Shown piece by piece: positions 23,356-32,471 of a stretch of 49,497 bases of DNA. The position numbers and the translations under genes were made by a program. Within the stretch, counting starts at the first letter, position 1; the number at the start of each line of letters is the position of its first letter. The stretch comes from an uncultured Eubacteriales bacterium (GTDB lineage Bacteria; Bacillota; Clostridia; UBA1381). The stretch is from positions 1 to 49,497 of the forward strand of contig CAJKHT010000011.1 of assembly GCA_905199755.1 (NCBI GenBank), in the 5' to 3' direction. The notes beneath the pieces were generated by a model that was not told the DNA's origin, searched no databases, and saw only the letters and a list, made by a program, of their open reading frames with translations.

Positions 23356-25863
23356 TTAATATACTCTTCTTGCGCCTGCGTACTGACTTTCGTAATACGG
23401 CGTTTCAATAGACTGATAACGCACAACATCACCTGTCCGCGGTGCATGTATCATCATACCGTTTCCGACATAAATTCCGACATGGTGAACATCGCCATTC
23501 GACTCAAAGAATACCAAATCTCCCGGCTGCAAGTCACCCTTGCTTACGGGAACGCCCTCCTTGACCTGCGTCTGGGTAACACGCGAAATATTTATTCCGA
23601 GTGAGTTAAGAACATACTGCACAAGTCCCGAACAATCAAACCCATCCGGAGTCGTACCGCCCCATACGTAAGGCACTCCGAGATAGCCTGCCGCCGTATT
23701 TACAATTTTTCTTCCCAGCTCGCTCGATGCCGTCACAGATGTCGGTGTAAGCACGGGTTCACCCGTTGTATATTCACGCTTTATCTGATTTGCTGCAAGC
23801 TTTCTGTACGCATTTGTAGCTTTTACCTGCTTTTTTATAATTTTCTTCTTTGTAACAGTCTGCTTTTTACCCGAAGCATTCTTTTCCGTTACATCAACCA
23901 GTTCTTCATCATAGAGGTACAGAACTCCCAAATCCTCATCTTCGTAAACGAAATAATATTTATCGTCTCTGTCAAGAATTATCTCCTCTATAACAGGCGT
24001 TGTTTCATAAACGCTGCAATGCACGGAAGCCTGTGCTTTTTCAACCGCTGTTCCGCGTCTGAGTGCGGTAACGAATATATCATATTCGCCCGGCTCGACA
24101 TTATCTATAACCGCTTCGTTCTTATCCTCTACGGTGCGGCTTGCCGTAAGCTCCCCGGATGCATTATAAACCTCTACCTTAAAATCATGATATGTGTCGG
24201 ACTTCCACGATACCGCAAAATAGTCATCATCTGTTCCCTCGCTGTCACACGGTGTAAGAATCTCTATTCCGCTGTCAAACGCAGAGCCGTAACTCAAAAG
24301 CACTTCATCTGACGGCAGCATCGTACCGTCGGGTGATATTGATGTCAGCGTCAGACGATAATCATGACCGTTTGTAAAAAGTTCTGCCGGGAATGTTATC
24401 TCGAGTGCATCGGTTGTTATGTATTCATTCACCGCATAGTCATCGGTCTCAACATCAAAAATTTCAACATGATACTTTGATGCCGCCTGCATCGCCAGTT
24501 TTACCGAAACATCATCGCCGTCATTATAAACGCTGCCGACAACCGGCGCTTCAAGCACAGGTGTGGTTATTTCATCAACCTGCTTAACCTCCGGAATATC
24601 ACGGTTAAGCGATACTGTATGTGGCTGCGAAAGCTCCGACGCACCTTTTCCGCCGACAAGACAAATTATAACTCTGTCTTTATCGTCTATGTATGCCTCT
24701 ATGCCGACACTTTCTGGATATTTATTATCATTATCCAGAAAACGGCTGCCGTCATTCAGATATTCATTGTACATATTAAACACGGAGTAGCTTCTGTACA
24801 AGGACGCACTTTCGTCAATATCGTTTCCGTCAGCAAACTCACTAAGCAGAGCTTTTGATTTTTCACTAAGCTCATCATCTTTAATATATATCGGTCTGTG
24901 ATTTTTTGAACGGTTTACATTAATTAAATCCAAAAGCTCATCGGCTTTTGCATTTGCCAGCTCCTCGGTATTATCCGAGCCTTTCATACACGGATTATAC
25001 AGCACCGCATCAACTTTGCCGTCCGCATCCGTATAGACCGTCATATTTTCATCTTTTTCAAATTTTATTATTTTTGCAAAATCGTCGCCGCTCTTTATCT
25101 CTCCGACGCTGAAGCCGGAATTATTTGTATAAAAAGCACATATACGTCCGGCACGCACACCTATCATCACAAACTTTTCATAGTTTGCATTATAAACATA
25201 CCATTCAAACCCGTATTCCGACACATCAACCCTGTTCGGCTCGCCCAGTTTCTCTATAACCGTATCAATATTTCCGCCGATTGTAATATCACAGTCACCG
25301 TTATTCAGAGTTGCTCTTTTCACAAAAAGATTATACACCATATCGGTAAGTATATTACAGCTTTCCTCTGTCAGCTTTTTATCCGGCTCCGAACCGATTT
25401 TGTCCGTTATAATTCCATGCTTCATCATAAAAGCATAGGCAATTCTGTTTTCATCGTTTATGTATACATTATCATAGCAGTTGTTGAGTATCAGTTCCGC
25501 TTCATCTGCCGAAATCGCGTAGCTGCTGTCATAGCTTATAACTGTTTTATACAAAACGGTCATCATATCCTGTTTTGTGATTGCCTCCACGGAAACACGC
25601 TGTGCATCATCCATATTGACATAACCCAGCATTACCGATTTAAGCATACTGTCACTGAGACTGTTTCCGTCAATGTCCGCAGGGATTTCCACATTGCTGC
25701 TGCAAAGCTTTTCATGAATTTCAACAGCCTTTGCAAGCGCTGTCTCGCCCGATACCGCGACACCTTCCGCATGAGCGGCTTTATTTGTCTGTCCCGCGCC
25801 TGCTGCCAGAAGTGCAACAACAATCATTGCACAAAGTCTTGATGCTAACTTTCTTCTGACCAA
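23356..25863 (-). CDS. exported cell-wall hydrolase with NlpC/P60 domain and CAP-type modules
   Basis: The protein is 835 residues from the TTG at 25863, which lies 9 bases after GGAAGGA. A longer ATG at 25899 lies on the predicted transcription start and is unlikely; ATG 25872 abuts the binding site. After a signal peptide (CAMIVVALLAAGAGQ) come a helical region with SLH-like character (about 30-190), a CAP-associated domain (GNIDTVIEKLGEPNRVDVSE), a degenerate CAP-like stretch (LLDLINVNRSKNHRPIYI) and Fn3/Ig-like modules. The C-terminal NlpC/P60 peptidase has the nucleophile Cys in DGFDCSGLV and the His in VHHVGIYVG. It probably cleaves peptidoglycan stem peptides outside the cell. Confidence 0.88.
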   Translation of the reverse strand: MVRRKLASRLCAMIVVALLAAGAGQTNKAAHAEGVAVSGETALAKAVEIHEKLCSSNVEIPADIDGNSLSDSMLKSVMLGYVNMDDAQRVSVEAITKQDMMTVLYKTVISYDSSYAISADEAELILNNCYDNVYINDENRIAYAFMMKHGIITDKIGSEPDKKLTEESCNILTDMVYNLFVKRATLNNGDCDITIGGNIDTVIEKLGEPNRVDVSEYGFEWYVYNANYEKFVMIGVRAGRICAFYTNNSGFSVGEIKSGDDFAKIIKFEKDENMTVYTDADGKVDAVLYNPCMKGSDNTEELANAKADELLDLINVNRSKNHRPIYIKDDELSEKSKALLSEFADGNDIDESASLYRSYSVFNMYNEYLNDGSRFLDNDNKYPESVGIEAYIDDKDRVIICLVGGKGASELSQPHTVSLNRDIPEVKQVDEITTPVLEAPVVGSVYNDGDDVSVKLAMQAASKYHVEIFDVETDDYAVNEYITTDALEITFPAELFTNGHDYRLTLTSISPDGTMLPSDEVLLSYGSAFDSGIEILTPCDSEGTDDDYFAVSWKSDTYHDFKVEVYNASGELTASRTVEDKNEAVIDNVEPGEYDIFVTALRRGTAVEKAQASVHCSVYETTPVIEEIILDRDDKYYFVYEDEDLGVLYLYDEELVDVTEKNASGKKQTVTKKKIIKKQVKATNAYRKLAANQIKREYTTGEPVLTPTSVTASSELGRKIVNTAAGYLGVPYVWGGTTPDGFDCSGLVQYVLNSLGINISRVTQTQVKEGVPVSKGDLQPGDLVFFESNGDVHHVGIYVGNGMMIHAPRTGDVVRYQSIETPYYESQYAGARRVY

Positions 25864-25901
25864 AATCCTCATTCCTTCCAAAATTCTTCTATTGCTCATA
25901 T

Positions 25902-25930
25902 ATTATAACAGATTATTTTTTAAATGTCTA
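25902..25930 (-). promoter_or_regulatory. promoter of the NlpC/P60 gene
   Basis: TAGACA (25930-25925), 17 bases, perfect TATAAT (25907-25902) on the minus strand. It places the RNA start near 25895, which argues against the ATG at 25899. Confidence 0.65.
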
Positions 25931-25991
25931 TAGGAAAATTGTTAACTTTTTGTTACCAATACCGTTTTTAAAAAAGAATATTGCTCAAATG

Positions 25992-26020
25992 TTGACATAC
26001 GCGCAAATTTATTATAAAAT
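25992..26020 (+). promoter_or_regulatory. promoter of prfA
   Basis: Perfect TTGACA, 17-base spacer, TAAAAT on the plus strand, 32 bases before the start. It is back-to-back with the NlpC/P60 promoter. Confidence 0.8.
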
Positions 26021-26052
26021 AGTAGAGAATCAAAAAAGAATGGAGACTGAAA

Positions 26053-27126
26053 ATGTTTGATAAACTTGAAGCTCTGGAAAAACGTTTTGAGCTTGTAAGC
26101 GAGAAAATAAGCGATCCGGAAATTATAAATGACCAGGAATCATGGCGAAAATACTGCAAGGAACACTCCGACCTCACTCCCATAGTGGCAAAGTACCGCG
26201 AGCTTAAGGCTGCAAAGCAGACACTGGCAGATGACAAAGAAATGCTTGAGGAAGGTCAGGACAAGGATTTTGAAGAAATGATTCGTCTGGAAATGAGCGA
26301 AGCAGAGGATAAAATAGAAAAATTCTCGGAGGAACTCAAAATACTGCTGCTCCCCAAGGATCCTAACGATGAAAAGAATGTAATTGTGGAAATCCGCGGC
26401 GGCACGGGCGGAGATGAGGCATCATTATTCGCCGCCGACCTAATGCGCATGTATTCGATGTACGCCGAAAGCAGACGCTGGAAAATTGATGTATTAAACT
26501 CAAACCCCACCGATATAGGTGGATACAAGGAAATAAGCTTTTCAATCGAAGGACAGGGCGCATATTCACGTCTAAAATTTGAAAGCGGTGTACACAGAGT
26601 GCAGCGCGTTCCCGAAACGGAATCTTCCGGCAGAATCCACACTTCGGCGGTAACCGTAGCGGTACTTCCCGAGGTGGAGGAGGTTGAGGTGGAAATCAAT
26701 CAGAACGATTTGAGAATAGATGTCTTTCGTGCCGGCGGCCCCGGAGGTCAGTGCGTAAACACCACCGATTCGGCAGTACGTATAACACATATACCGACAG
26801 GAATTGTTGTCTCCTGTCAGGACGAAAAATCACAGTTTAAGAACAAAGATAAGGCAATGAAAATTCTGCGTTCGAGAATTTATGACGAAATGGAGGCACA
26901 GCGTCACAAGGAGATTGCGGACGCAAGAAAATCCCAGGTAGGCTCGGGTGACAGAAGCGAACGCATACGCACCTATAATTTTCCGCAGGGACGCGTCACC
27001 GACCACAGAATCAATCTTACCATTCACAAGCTCGACCAGGTTCTTGACGGCTCGGCGCTCGATGAAATAATCGATGCGCTTATAACGGCGGATCAGGCAA
27101 AAAAGCTTTCCGGTGAAAACGAATAA
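26053..27126 (+). CDS. prfA: peptide chain release factor 1
   Basis: The 357-residue class-I release factor carries the catalytic GGQ in FRAGGPGGQCVNTTDSAVRI; NTTDSAVRITH is RF1-type, where RF2 has NKTxSAVRIxH. The codon-recognition region has RVPETESSGRIHTSA, giving PET at the PxT position. It terminates translation at UAA and UAG. The usual His after GGQ is Cys here (GGQC), a mild deviation. Usual RF1 neighbours such as prmC or rpmE are absent; the gene stands alone on the plus strand with its own promoter and terminator. Confidence 0.97.
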   Translation: MFDKLEALEKRFELVSEKISDPEIINDQESWRKYCKEHSDLTPIVAKYRELKAAKQTLADDKEMLEEGQDKDFEEMIRLEMSEAEDKIEKFSEELKILLLPKDPNDEKNVIVEIRGGTGGDEASLFAADLMRMYSMYAESRRWKIDVLNSNPTDIGGYKEISFSIEGQGAYSRLKFESGVHRVQRVPETESSGRIHTSAVTVAVLPEVEEVEVEINQNDLRIDVFRAGGPGGQCVNTTDSAVRITHIPTGIVVSCQDEKSQFKNKDKAMKILRSRIYDEMEAQRHKEIADARKSQVGSGDRSERIRTYNFPQGRVTDHRINLTIHKLDQVLDGSALDEIIDALITADQAKKLSGENE

Positions 27127-27131
27127 GAATC

Positions 27132-27179
27132 AAAAAAAAATGCTGCATACCGAGATTTCTCATCTTGCAGCATTTTTTA
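27132..27179. terminator. bidirectional terminator between prfA and tmk
   Basis: AAATGCTGCA and TGCAGCATTT form the stem, with inner GAGA/TCTC pairing possible. It is flanked by an A-run on the left and a T-run on the right, so it works for both convergent genes. Confidence 0.8.
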
Positions 27180-27182
27180 TTT

Positions 27183-27827
27183 TTAAATGTATGCCGAAAC
27201 AGCCTCCCAAATCCTTTCAAAAACCGTTTCTTCGTCCGCATCGGCATCGATAACCGCAATGTTTTCCGTGTCTTTCAGCTTATCAAATGCCTCAAAATAC
27301 TTCTCACGCACCTTTGTGAGACGTTCTTCCTTTTCAAAAAGCTCTTTATGGAAACGATTTTTTTCAATACGCTCCAGCGCTTTTTTTACCGGCACGTCCA
27401 AAAATACGGTCACTGCCGGGCGCAGAATATCGGAATTTATTTTGTTTCCGTCAATTACCCAATCCATATCTACATCAACGCCATGATAAGCATATGACGA
27501 AAAATAATATCTGTCGGTAATCACCGTTATTCCCGAATTTATTTTCTGCATTATTCCGTCGGTCTCATTAAGCAGATGGTCTGTTCTGTCCGCTATAAAC
27601 AGGCTTGCAATCACCTTGTTGTCGGCGGTCATTCTGCCGGTAAGGAGCTGTCTTATGAGCGCACCCACGGGAGCATCGGTCGGTTCTTTTGTTCCGCAGC
27701 ATGCCACATTCATTTCAGTGAGCTTTTTAATAAGCCTGTTTATCTGCGTACTCTTTCCCGAGCCGTCTATTCCCTCAAAAGCGATAAATTTTCCCGCACA
27801 ACGGTTGTCTGTTACAGTTTTGTTCAT
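27183..27827 (-). CDS. tmk: thymidylate kinase
   Basis: The 214-residue P-loop kinase has KFIAFEGIDGSGKSTQINRL, the CGTKEPTD and LFIADRTDHL segments and DRYYFSSYAYHG. It converts dTMP to dTDP. The ATG at 27827 follows AAAGG and puts the P-loop at about residue 20, as usual; an ATG 20 codons upstream would add an unconserved extension. It lies downstream of ilvC (113 bases) in the same direction. It is not in the usual tmk-holB context. Confidence 0.93.
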   Translation of the reverse strand: MNKTVTDNRCAGKFIAFEGIDGSGKSTQINRLIKKLTEMNVACCGTKEPTDAPVGALIRQLLTGRMTADNKVIASLFIADRTDHLLNETDGIMQKINSGITVITDRYYFSSYAYHGVDVDMDWVIDGNKINSDILRPAVTVFLDVPVKKALERIEKNRFHKELFEKEERLTKVREKYFEAFDKLKDTENIAVIDADADEETVFERIWEAVSAYI

Positions 27828-27878
27828 ATAATTTAAACCTTTCCGCAAGCCTGCACATGATTTTTGCCATAACGCAGA

Positions 27879-27913
27879 CATATTCATGAACCCGTGAGGA
27901 ATCCATGAATATG
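27879..27913. repeat. 10-base inverted repeat between ilvC and tmk
   Basis: CATATTCATG and CATGAATATG flank 15 bases. No T-run follows on the minus strand, so it is probably not the ilvC terminator. It may be an RNA stability hairpin. Confidence 0.45.
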
Positions 27914-27940
27914 CCGTTACTTGTTATGCTTTTTGTTTGA

Positions 27941-28951
27941 TTACTTATTCCACGAATAGAACTTTCTTATCGAAGCACCTACTTTTTCAAGCTGATGCTC
28001 TGCTTTGTTGTTTCTGCATGCGATGAAGTGTGCTCTTCCGTTCTTGTTTTCCGCAATCCACTTTGATGCGAAAGTACCGTCCTGAATTTCTTCGAGAACT
28101 TTCTTCATTTCCTTCTTTGTTTCTTCCGTAATCAGACGCTTTCCTGTCTCATAATCACCGAACTCAGCTGTATCCGAGATTGAATATCTCATTCTTGAGA
28201 ATCCGCCCTGATAGATAAGGTCTACAATAAGCTTCATTTCATGGATACATTCAAAGTATGCGTTTCTGGGATCGTAGCCTGCTTCAACCAATGTTTCAAA
28301 GCCTGCCTGCATCAAAGCTGTAACACCGCCGCACAGAACTGCCTGCTCACCGAACAAGTCTGTTTCGGTTTCGCACTGGAATGTTGTTTCAAGAATTGCA
28401 GCTCTTGCGCCGCCGATACCTGCGCCGTATGCAAGTGCCATGTCAAGTGCCTTACCCGTAGCGTCCTGCTCAACAGCTACCAGACACGGAACGCCCTTAC
28501 CCTCAACATATTCCGAACGTACCGTATGACCGGGGCCCTTAGGAGCAATCATTGTTACGTCAACATCAGCCGGAGGTACTATCTGCTTGAAGTGAATATT
28601 GAAACCGTGTGCAAACATAAGCATGTTTCCTGCTTCAAGATTGGGAGCAATGCTCTCTTTGTATATTTCAGCCTGCTTTTCATCAGGAGTAAGAATCATA
28701 ATTATATCTGCTTTCTTTGCAGCTTCAGCCGTATCATATACGGGAATACCGTATTCTTCGGCTTTCTTTGCGCTCTTTGAACCCGGTCTCAGACCAACGA
28801 TTACATTTGCACCGCTGTCCTTCAGGTTCATTGCATGAGCATGACCCTGCGAACCGAAGCCGATTATTGCAATGGTCTTTCCCTGCAATAACTGAAGATT
28901 GCAGTCACTCTCATAAAATACTTTTGCTTCATGGTCTAATGATTTTGCCAT
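27941..28951 (-). CDS. ilvC: ketol-acid reductoisomerase
   Basis: The 336-residue class-I enzyme has the Rossmann motif IIGFGSQGHAHAMNLKDSG and the cofactor loop GLRPGSKS, whose Arg and Ser residues favour NADPH. MIAPKGPGHTVRSEYVEG follows, then the C-terminal knotted domain with ETDLFGEQAVLCGG and ETGKRLITEETKKEMK. It performs the second step of valine, isoleucine and leucine synthesis. It is third in ilvB-ilvN-ilvC, 72 bases after ilvN. Confidence 0.97.
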   Translation of the reverse strand: MAKSLDHEAKVFYESDCNLQLLQGKTIAIIGFGSQGHAHAMNLKDSGANVIVGLRPGSKSAKKAEEYGIPVYDTAEAAKKADIIMILTPDEKQAEIYKESIAPNLEAGNMLMFAHGFNIHFKQIVPPADVDVTMIAPKGPGHTVRSEYVEGKGVPCLVAVEQDATGKALDMALAYGAGIGGARAAILETTFQCETETDLFGEQAVLCGGVTALMQAGFETLVEAGYDPRNAYFECIHEMKLIVDLIYQGGFSRMRYSISDTAEFGDYETGKRLITEETKKEMKKVLEEIQDGTFASKWIAENKNGRAHFIACRNNKAEHQLEKVGASIRKFYSWNK

Positions 28952-29023
28952 TTTAAATTACCTCTTTCTTTATATTTCCGACACGGCTAAAGCCGTACCG
29001 AATTTAGCTTGGTTTAATTGAAT

Positions 29024-29518
29024 TTATGCCTTAAGAGTGTTTGAACCTCTCTCAAGCGCCGTCATGCCGGTACGTGCAATTTCTTCAATGCCGTACTGCT
29101 CTACCATATCAATGAATGCATTGATTTTACTGTCATTTCCCGTAAGCTCTATAGTAACCGTAGACGGGGAAATATCAACGATTTTTGCTCTGAATACATT
29201 GGTTACTTCTATTATTTCGCTTCGGGTTTTGGATGTTGTTTTTACTTTTATAAGAACAAGTCCGCGTTTTACCGTTTCGCTTTCGCGCAGTGTTTTAATC
29301 TTAATTACTTCAATAATCTTTGACAGCTGCTTTGAAACCTGTTCTATTATTTTTTCATCGCCCTCAACCTCAATGGTCACACGCGAAATCAGTTCATCGG
29401 AGGTCGGTCCCACCGAAAGAGAGTGTATATTAAAGCCTCTCCTTGAAAACAGTCCGACAACCCTTGACAAAACTCCCGCATGATTGTCCACGAGTACGGA
29501 TAAAGTATATTTTTCCAT
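29024..29518 (-). CDS. ilvN: acetolactate synthase small (regulatory) subunit
   Basis: The 164-residue protein starts with an ACT domain (YTLSVLVDNHAGVLSRVVGL, FSRRGFNIHSLSVGPT), followed by the second half with RSEIIEVTNVFRAKIVDISP. It gives valine feedback sensitivity and raises the activity of IlvB. Its ATG immediately follows the ilvB stop codon, and AAGGAGG lies within the ilvB end, so the subunits are translationally coupled. Confidence 0.96.
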   Translation of the reverse strand: MEKYTLSVLVDNHAGVLSRVVGLFSRRGFNIHSLSVGPTSDELISRVTIEVEGDEKIIEQVSKQLSKIIEVIKIKTLRESETVKRGLVLIKVKTTSKTRSEIIEVTNVFRAKIVDISPSTVTIELTGNDSKINAFIDMVEQYGIEEIARTGMTALERGSNTLKA

Positions 29519-31192
29519 TTATTTATCCTCCTTATGCGGCAATGTATCGTTATTGAGCGAATCTCCCGTAGGCTCATACGGACTTACCGAAACCACAAGC
29601 AGATATGCTTTATCGTCCGACATCATTTCGTCTATAGCCTTATCTATGCCGCTGTTCTCGGCAACATATCCGTTTCTTATACCGTATGCATCGGCAAGCT
29701 TGTTAAAGTTAGGACTTCCTTCAATGCTGACCGACTGATAATTCGATTTATACAGCAAATACTGATGCTCATGTACCATTCCGAGACGGTCATTCTTAAA
29801 GACAATCATTTTTACGGGTATTCCGTGCTGGCACATTGTACCCATTTCGGGCAAATCCATCTGGAAACTGCCGTCACCCATTACGGCAATAACCGGCTTG
29901 TCATGCTGTGCCGCCGATGCGCCGATTGCCGCAGGCAGACCGTAACCCATGGTTCCGAAACCGCCCGATGTAATAAATGAACGCGGAGTCTTGAAATTGA
30001 AGTAGTTTGCCGACCATATCTGATTCTGACCCACCTCCGTTGAAAGATAGACATCCGAATTTGTTTTTTCCGAAAGGCGTTCAAGAAAATATTTCGGATT
30101 TACAAAGCCGTCATCATTATCTCTTACCGACGGGGTGAAATCCTTTCTTATTGCCTTAAGCTCGTCATTCCATGAACTGTCCGTTTTGTAGTCTGCCACC
30201 AGCGGAATAAGCTGCGTCAAAACTTCTTTTACATCACCGACCACCGGAATAACAGGCTGTATATTCTTACCTATTTCGGCAGGATCTATATCTATATGAA
30301 TAAGCTTTTTGCTGTCCTCAAGACCTTTCAGATTTGCTACGCTTCTGTCACCCAGTCTTGTTCCCATTCCTATTACAAGGTCGCTCTTATTAAAAATCAT
30401 GTTGGCTTTTTTAGCACCGTGCGAGCCTATCATACCGTAATAGTTATCACTGTCCGACGGCAGTACTCCGATTCCCATCATAGTCGAAACAACGGGAATA
30501 TCCGTATTGCCGACAAGCTCTCTTATTTCTTCGACAGCATCGGAAATAACCACGCCGCCGCCTGCGAGTATAAGCGGCTTTTTTGCTTTCTTTATCGCTT
30601 TCGCAACCTTTTTAATCTGAGTTTCGTTTGCTTTCGGCGGAAGCTTGTAGCCGCGGACATCAATTTCTTCGTCCTCATCGGGATAATCATATTCAGCTTT
30701 AAGTAAGTCCATCGGAAAATCAATAAGTACCGGCCCCGGTCTGCCCGTATTGGCTATATGGAACGCTTCGTTTACGATACGGCCTATTTCAATCCCGTCC
30801 TTTACCAGATAGCTGTGTTTTACAAAAGGAAGCGTAGCTCCCGTGATGTCAACCTCCTGAAATGCGTCCTTACCTATAAGCGGCAGTGCCACCTGACCTG
30901 TGAGTGCAACCATCGGTATACTGTCCATGTATGCCGTGGCAATACCTGTAATCAGATTTGTTGCTCCCGGTCCCGACGTAGCGGTACAGACACCGGCTTT
31001 TTTCTTTACACGGGCATATCCCGATGCCATATGCGCCGCACCCTGCTCATTACGTGTAAGAATGTGCTTTATAGGGGAAAAGGACAGCCTGTCTATGATA
31101 GGGCAGTTTGCCGCTCCGGGATAACCGAATACGATTTCAACACCGTTCTTTTCCAATGCTTTTACAACCATTTCAGCACCTGTCATTCTCAA
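29519..31192 (-). CDS. ilvB: acetolactate synthase large subunit
   Basis: The 557-residue ThDP enzyme has the N-terminal VFGYPGAANCPIIDRL, the catalytic Glu in TRNEQGAAHMASGYAR, the FAD/middle domain and the ThDP motif starting MGDGSFQMDLPEMGT. The usual NN closing that motif reads KN here (FKNDRLGMV). It condenses two pyruvates, or pyruvate and 2-oxobutyrate. The start is taken as TTG 31192, 8 bases after AGGAGG; the ATG two codons later is 14 bases away. It heads ilvB-ilvN-ilvC behind a structured leader. Confidence 0.95.
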   Translation of the reverse strand: MRMTGAEMVVKALEKNGVEIVFGYPGAANCPIIDRLSFSPIKHILTRNEQGAAHMASGYARVKKKAGVCTATSGPGATNLITGIATAYMDSIPMVALTGQVALPLIGKDAFQEVDITGATLPFVKHSYLVKDGIEIGRIVNEAFHIANTGRPGPVLIDFPMDLLKAEYDYPDEDEEIDVRGYKLPPKANETQIKKVAKAIKKAKKPLILAGGGVVISDAVEEIRELVGNTDIPVVSTMMGIGVLPSDSDNYYGMIGSHGAKKANMIFNKSDLVIGMGTRLGDRSVANLKGLEDSKKLIHIDIDPAEIGKNIQPVIPVVGDVKEVLTQLIPLVADYKTDSSWNDELKAIRKDFTPSVRDNDDGFVNPKYFLERLSEKTNSDVYLSTEVGQNQIWSANYFNFKTPRSFITSGGFGTMGYGLPAAIGASAAQHDKPVIAVMGDGSFQMDLPEMGTMCQHGIPVKMIVFKNDRLGMVHEHQYLLYKSNYQSVSIEGSPNFNKLADAYGIRNGYVAENSGIDKAIDEMMSDDKAYLLVVSVSPYEPTGDSLNNDTLPHKEDK

Positions 31193-31363
31193 AAAAAATT
31201 CCTCCTTTGCAATATATTGTTCTTTTGCGCATATATATTTTTTTATGCGCATACGCCCATCTGTATTTTTTAAGAGATGGTGCCACTGTGTTATTCAGCG
31301 CCCGTATCTGCCGATGATGCGCGGCAGAATACATCTTCATAATCAATTCGTATAGTTTGATAC
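31193..31363 (-). promoter_or_regulatory. structured ilvB leader with a T-box-like sequence
   Basis: On the minus strand the leader contains the hairpin CTGCCG/CGGCAG (31308-31327), then GAATAACACAGTGGCACC. Its GTGGCACC (31286-31279) fits the T-box core GGGTGGNACC. A hairpin CCATCT/AGATGG (31257-31280) shares bases with that core, and TGCGCAT/ATGCGCA follows (31226-31251). T-box leaders sense uncharged tRNA and commonly control ilv genes. However, only about 75 bases precede the core, short for a full stem I, and no T-run follows. The call is therefore tentative. Confidence 0.4.
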
Positions 31364-31369
31364 TATTAT

Positions 31370-31398
31370 ATTTTATCAATGTATTTTAAGATTGTCAA
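31370..31398 (-). promoter_or_regulatory. promoter of ilvB-ilvN-ilvC
   Basis: Perfect TTGACA (31398-31393), 17 bases, TAAAAT (31375-31370) on the minus strand, about 180 bases before the ilvB start. Confidence 0.8.
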
Positions 31399-31462
31399 CA
31401 CTTAATATGCATAATTGTGAGAGTTTAATATTTATATGTTGTTTAACCGACATTTTTTGTGC

Positions 31463-32350
31463 TTATTTGCGCGTATTGAGCCTTTGCCGCGCATCGGGTT
31501 TTTCCACAATATTCCTGAACATTCCCGGCGACACTCCGTACTTCTTTTCAAACACGCTGTAAAACCAGCTCACGTTCTGAAATCCGCACTCAAAGCATAC
31601 GTCAAGCACGGGTGTATTCGTATTCAAAAGCAGATTTGCCGCATAATTCACCCGCAAATCGTTTATATACTCCGAAAGCGTAACTCCGAAATACTTTTTT
31701 ACGCTCCTCGAAATATGTTCACGGCTCTTGCCGCTAAGCTCCGCCATTCGTGCCGCGCCGCTCATGAAATTCCGCGGTTTTTCCATTGCCTCGGAAAGAC
31801 TTTTGAGCCACTGCGGCATATTGCTTTCCTCATGCTTTTCAAACTGTGAAAAATACCTTGTAAATATCTCGGCAATAAGCATTCTCATTCTCAGCTTCAG
31901 CTGTTTCTTATCGTCACGGTTTACCGCATTAAGCTCACCTATTCTGGAAAGCAGGCGTTTATTTTCATCGCGCGGCAAAACCGTATAGGGCGGCATTGCC
32001 GCTTCAAGCAGCGTTTTTGACGGAAATCCGTCGGAAAGGTATGCAAACAGCTGCTGTGCCGTTTCCTTTGTGAAGGTAAGATTTACATATGCCGTTTTTT
32101 TGCTCTGCTCGCTGTCATAGATATATCCGTGTACATCATCGGGACGGATAAACACCAGACTGCCCTCCGGCAAAAATATAAGCTTTCCGTTTACCCAATG
32201 CTCCACCGTTCCCTTTGCGGTAATAAAAATTTCGTAAAAATTATGGCAATGCGGCCAGAATCCGTCATTTCCGCCGTTTACATAACGATACAGACAGCCT
32301 GATTCCATATCTATATTTTCTTCCGCCGAAAGACGCTTGTACTCAATCAT
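31463..32350 (-). CDS. AraC-family transcriptional regulator with cupin sensor
   Basis: The 295-residue protein has an N-terminal cupin-type ligand domain (FWPHCHNFYEIFITAKGTVE, LPEGSLVFIRPDDVHGY). Two C-terminal helix-turn-helix motifs follow (AELSGKSREHISRSVKKYFG and VLDVCFECGFQNVSWFYSVF). Such proteins usually sense a sugar and control a nearby glycoside gene. The divergent neighbour is a GH38 alpha-mannosidase 121 bases away, the likely target. The ATG at 32350 follows GGGGAGGG; an upstream in-frame ATG has no site. Confidence 0.92.
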   Translation of the reverse strand: MIEYKRLSAEENIDMESGCLYRYVNGGNDGFWPHCHNFYEIFITAKGTVEHWVNGKLIFLPEGSLVFIRPDDVHGYIYDSEQSKKTAYVNLTFTKETAQQLFAYLSDGFPSKTLLEAAMPPYTVLPRDENKRLLSRIGELNAVNRDDKKQLKLRMRMLIAEIFTRYFSQFEKHEESNMPQWLKSLSEAMEKPRNFMSGAARMAELSGKSREHISRSVKKYFGVTLSEYINDLRVNYAANLLLNTNTPVLDVCFECGFQNVSWFYSVFEKKYGVSPGMFRNIVEKPDARQRLNTRK

Positions 32351-32380
32351 CGCAGCTTCCCTCCCCTGATTATATATATC

Positions 32381-32409
32381 ACAATACCATAATTTTTTTA
32401 TCATGTCAA
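32381..32409 (-). promoter_or_regulatory. promoter of the AraC-family gene
   Basis: Perfect TTGACA (32409-32404), 17 bases, TATTGT (32386-32381) on the minus strand. It lies in the 121-base divergent gap shared with the mannosidase, for which no equally clear promoter was seen, consistent with activator dependence. Confidence 0.7.
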
Positions 32410-32471
32410 CAGATGTTTTAAGATATTTTTTATGATATTCTGTATATATAAATTACAAGGAGGCATGTACT

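Noticed and set aside
27879..27913. Inverted repeat as the ilvC terminator
   Set aside because: No T-run follows on the minus strand, so tmk is probably reached by read-through. It is kept only as a repeat.
29519..31192. The altered ThDP-motif end (KN for NN) as a sign of an inactive IlvB
   Set aside because: The catalytic Glu, GDG and remaining motifs are intact and the gene is coupled to ilvN and ilvC. Minor variation at this position is tolerated in ThDP enzymes.
31173..31379. A 68-codon open frame across the ilvB leader as an attenuation peptide
   Set aside because: It is not enriched in Val, Leu or Ile codons, begins before the likely RNA start and overlaps the ilvB start out of frame. 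It was not accepted as a leader peptide gene.
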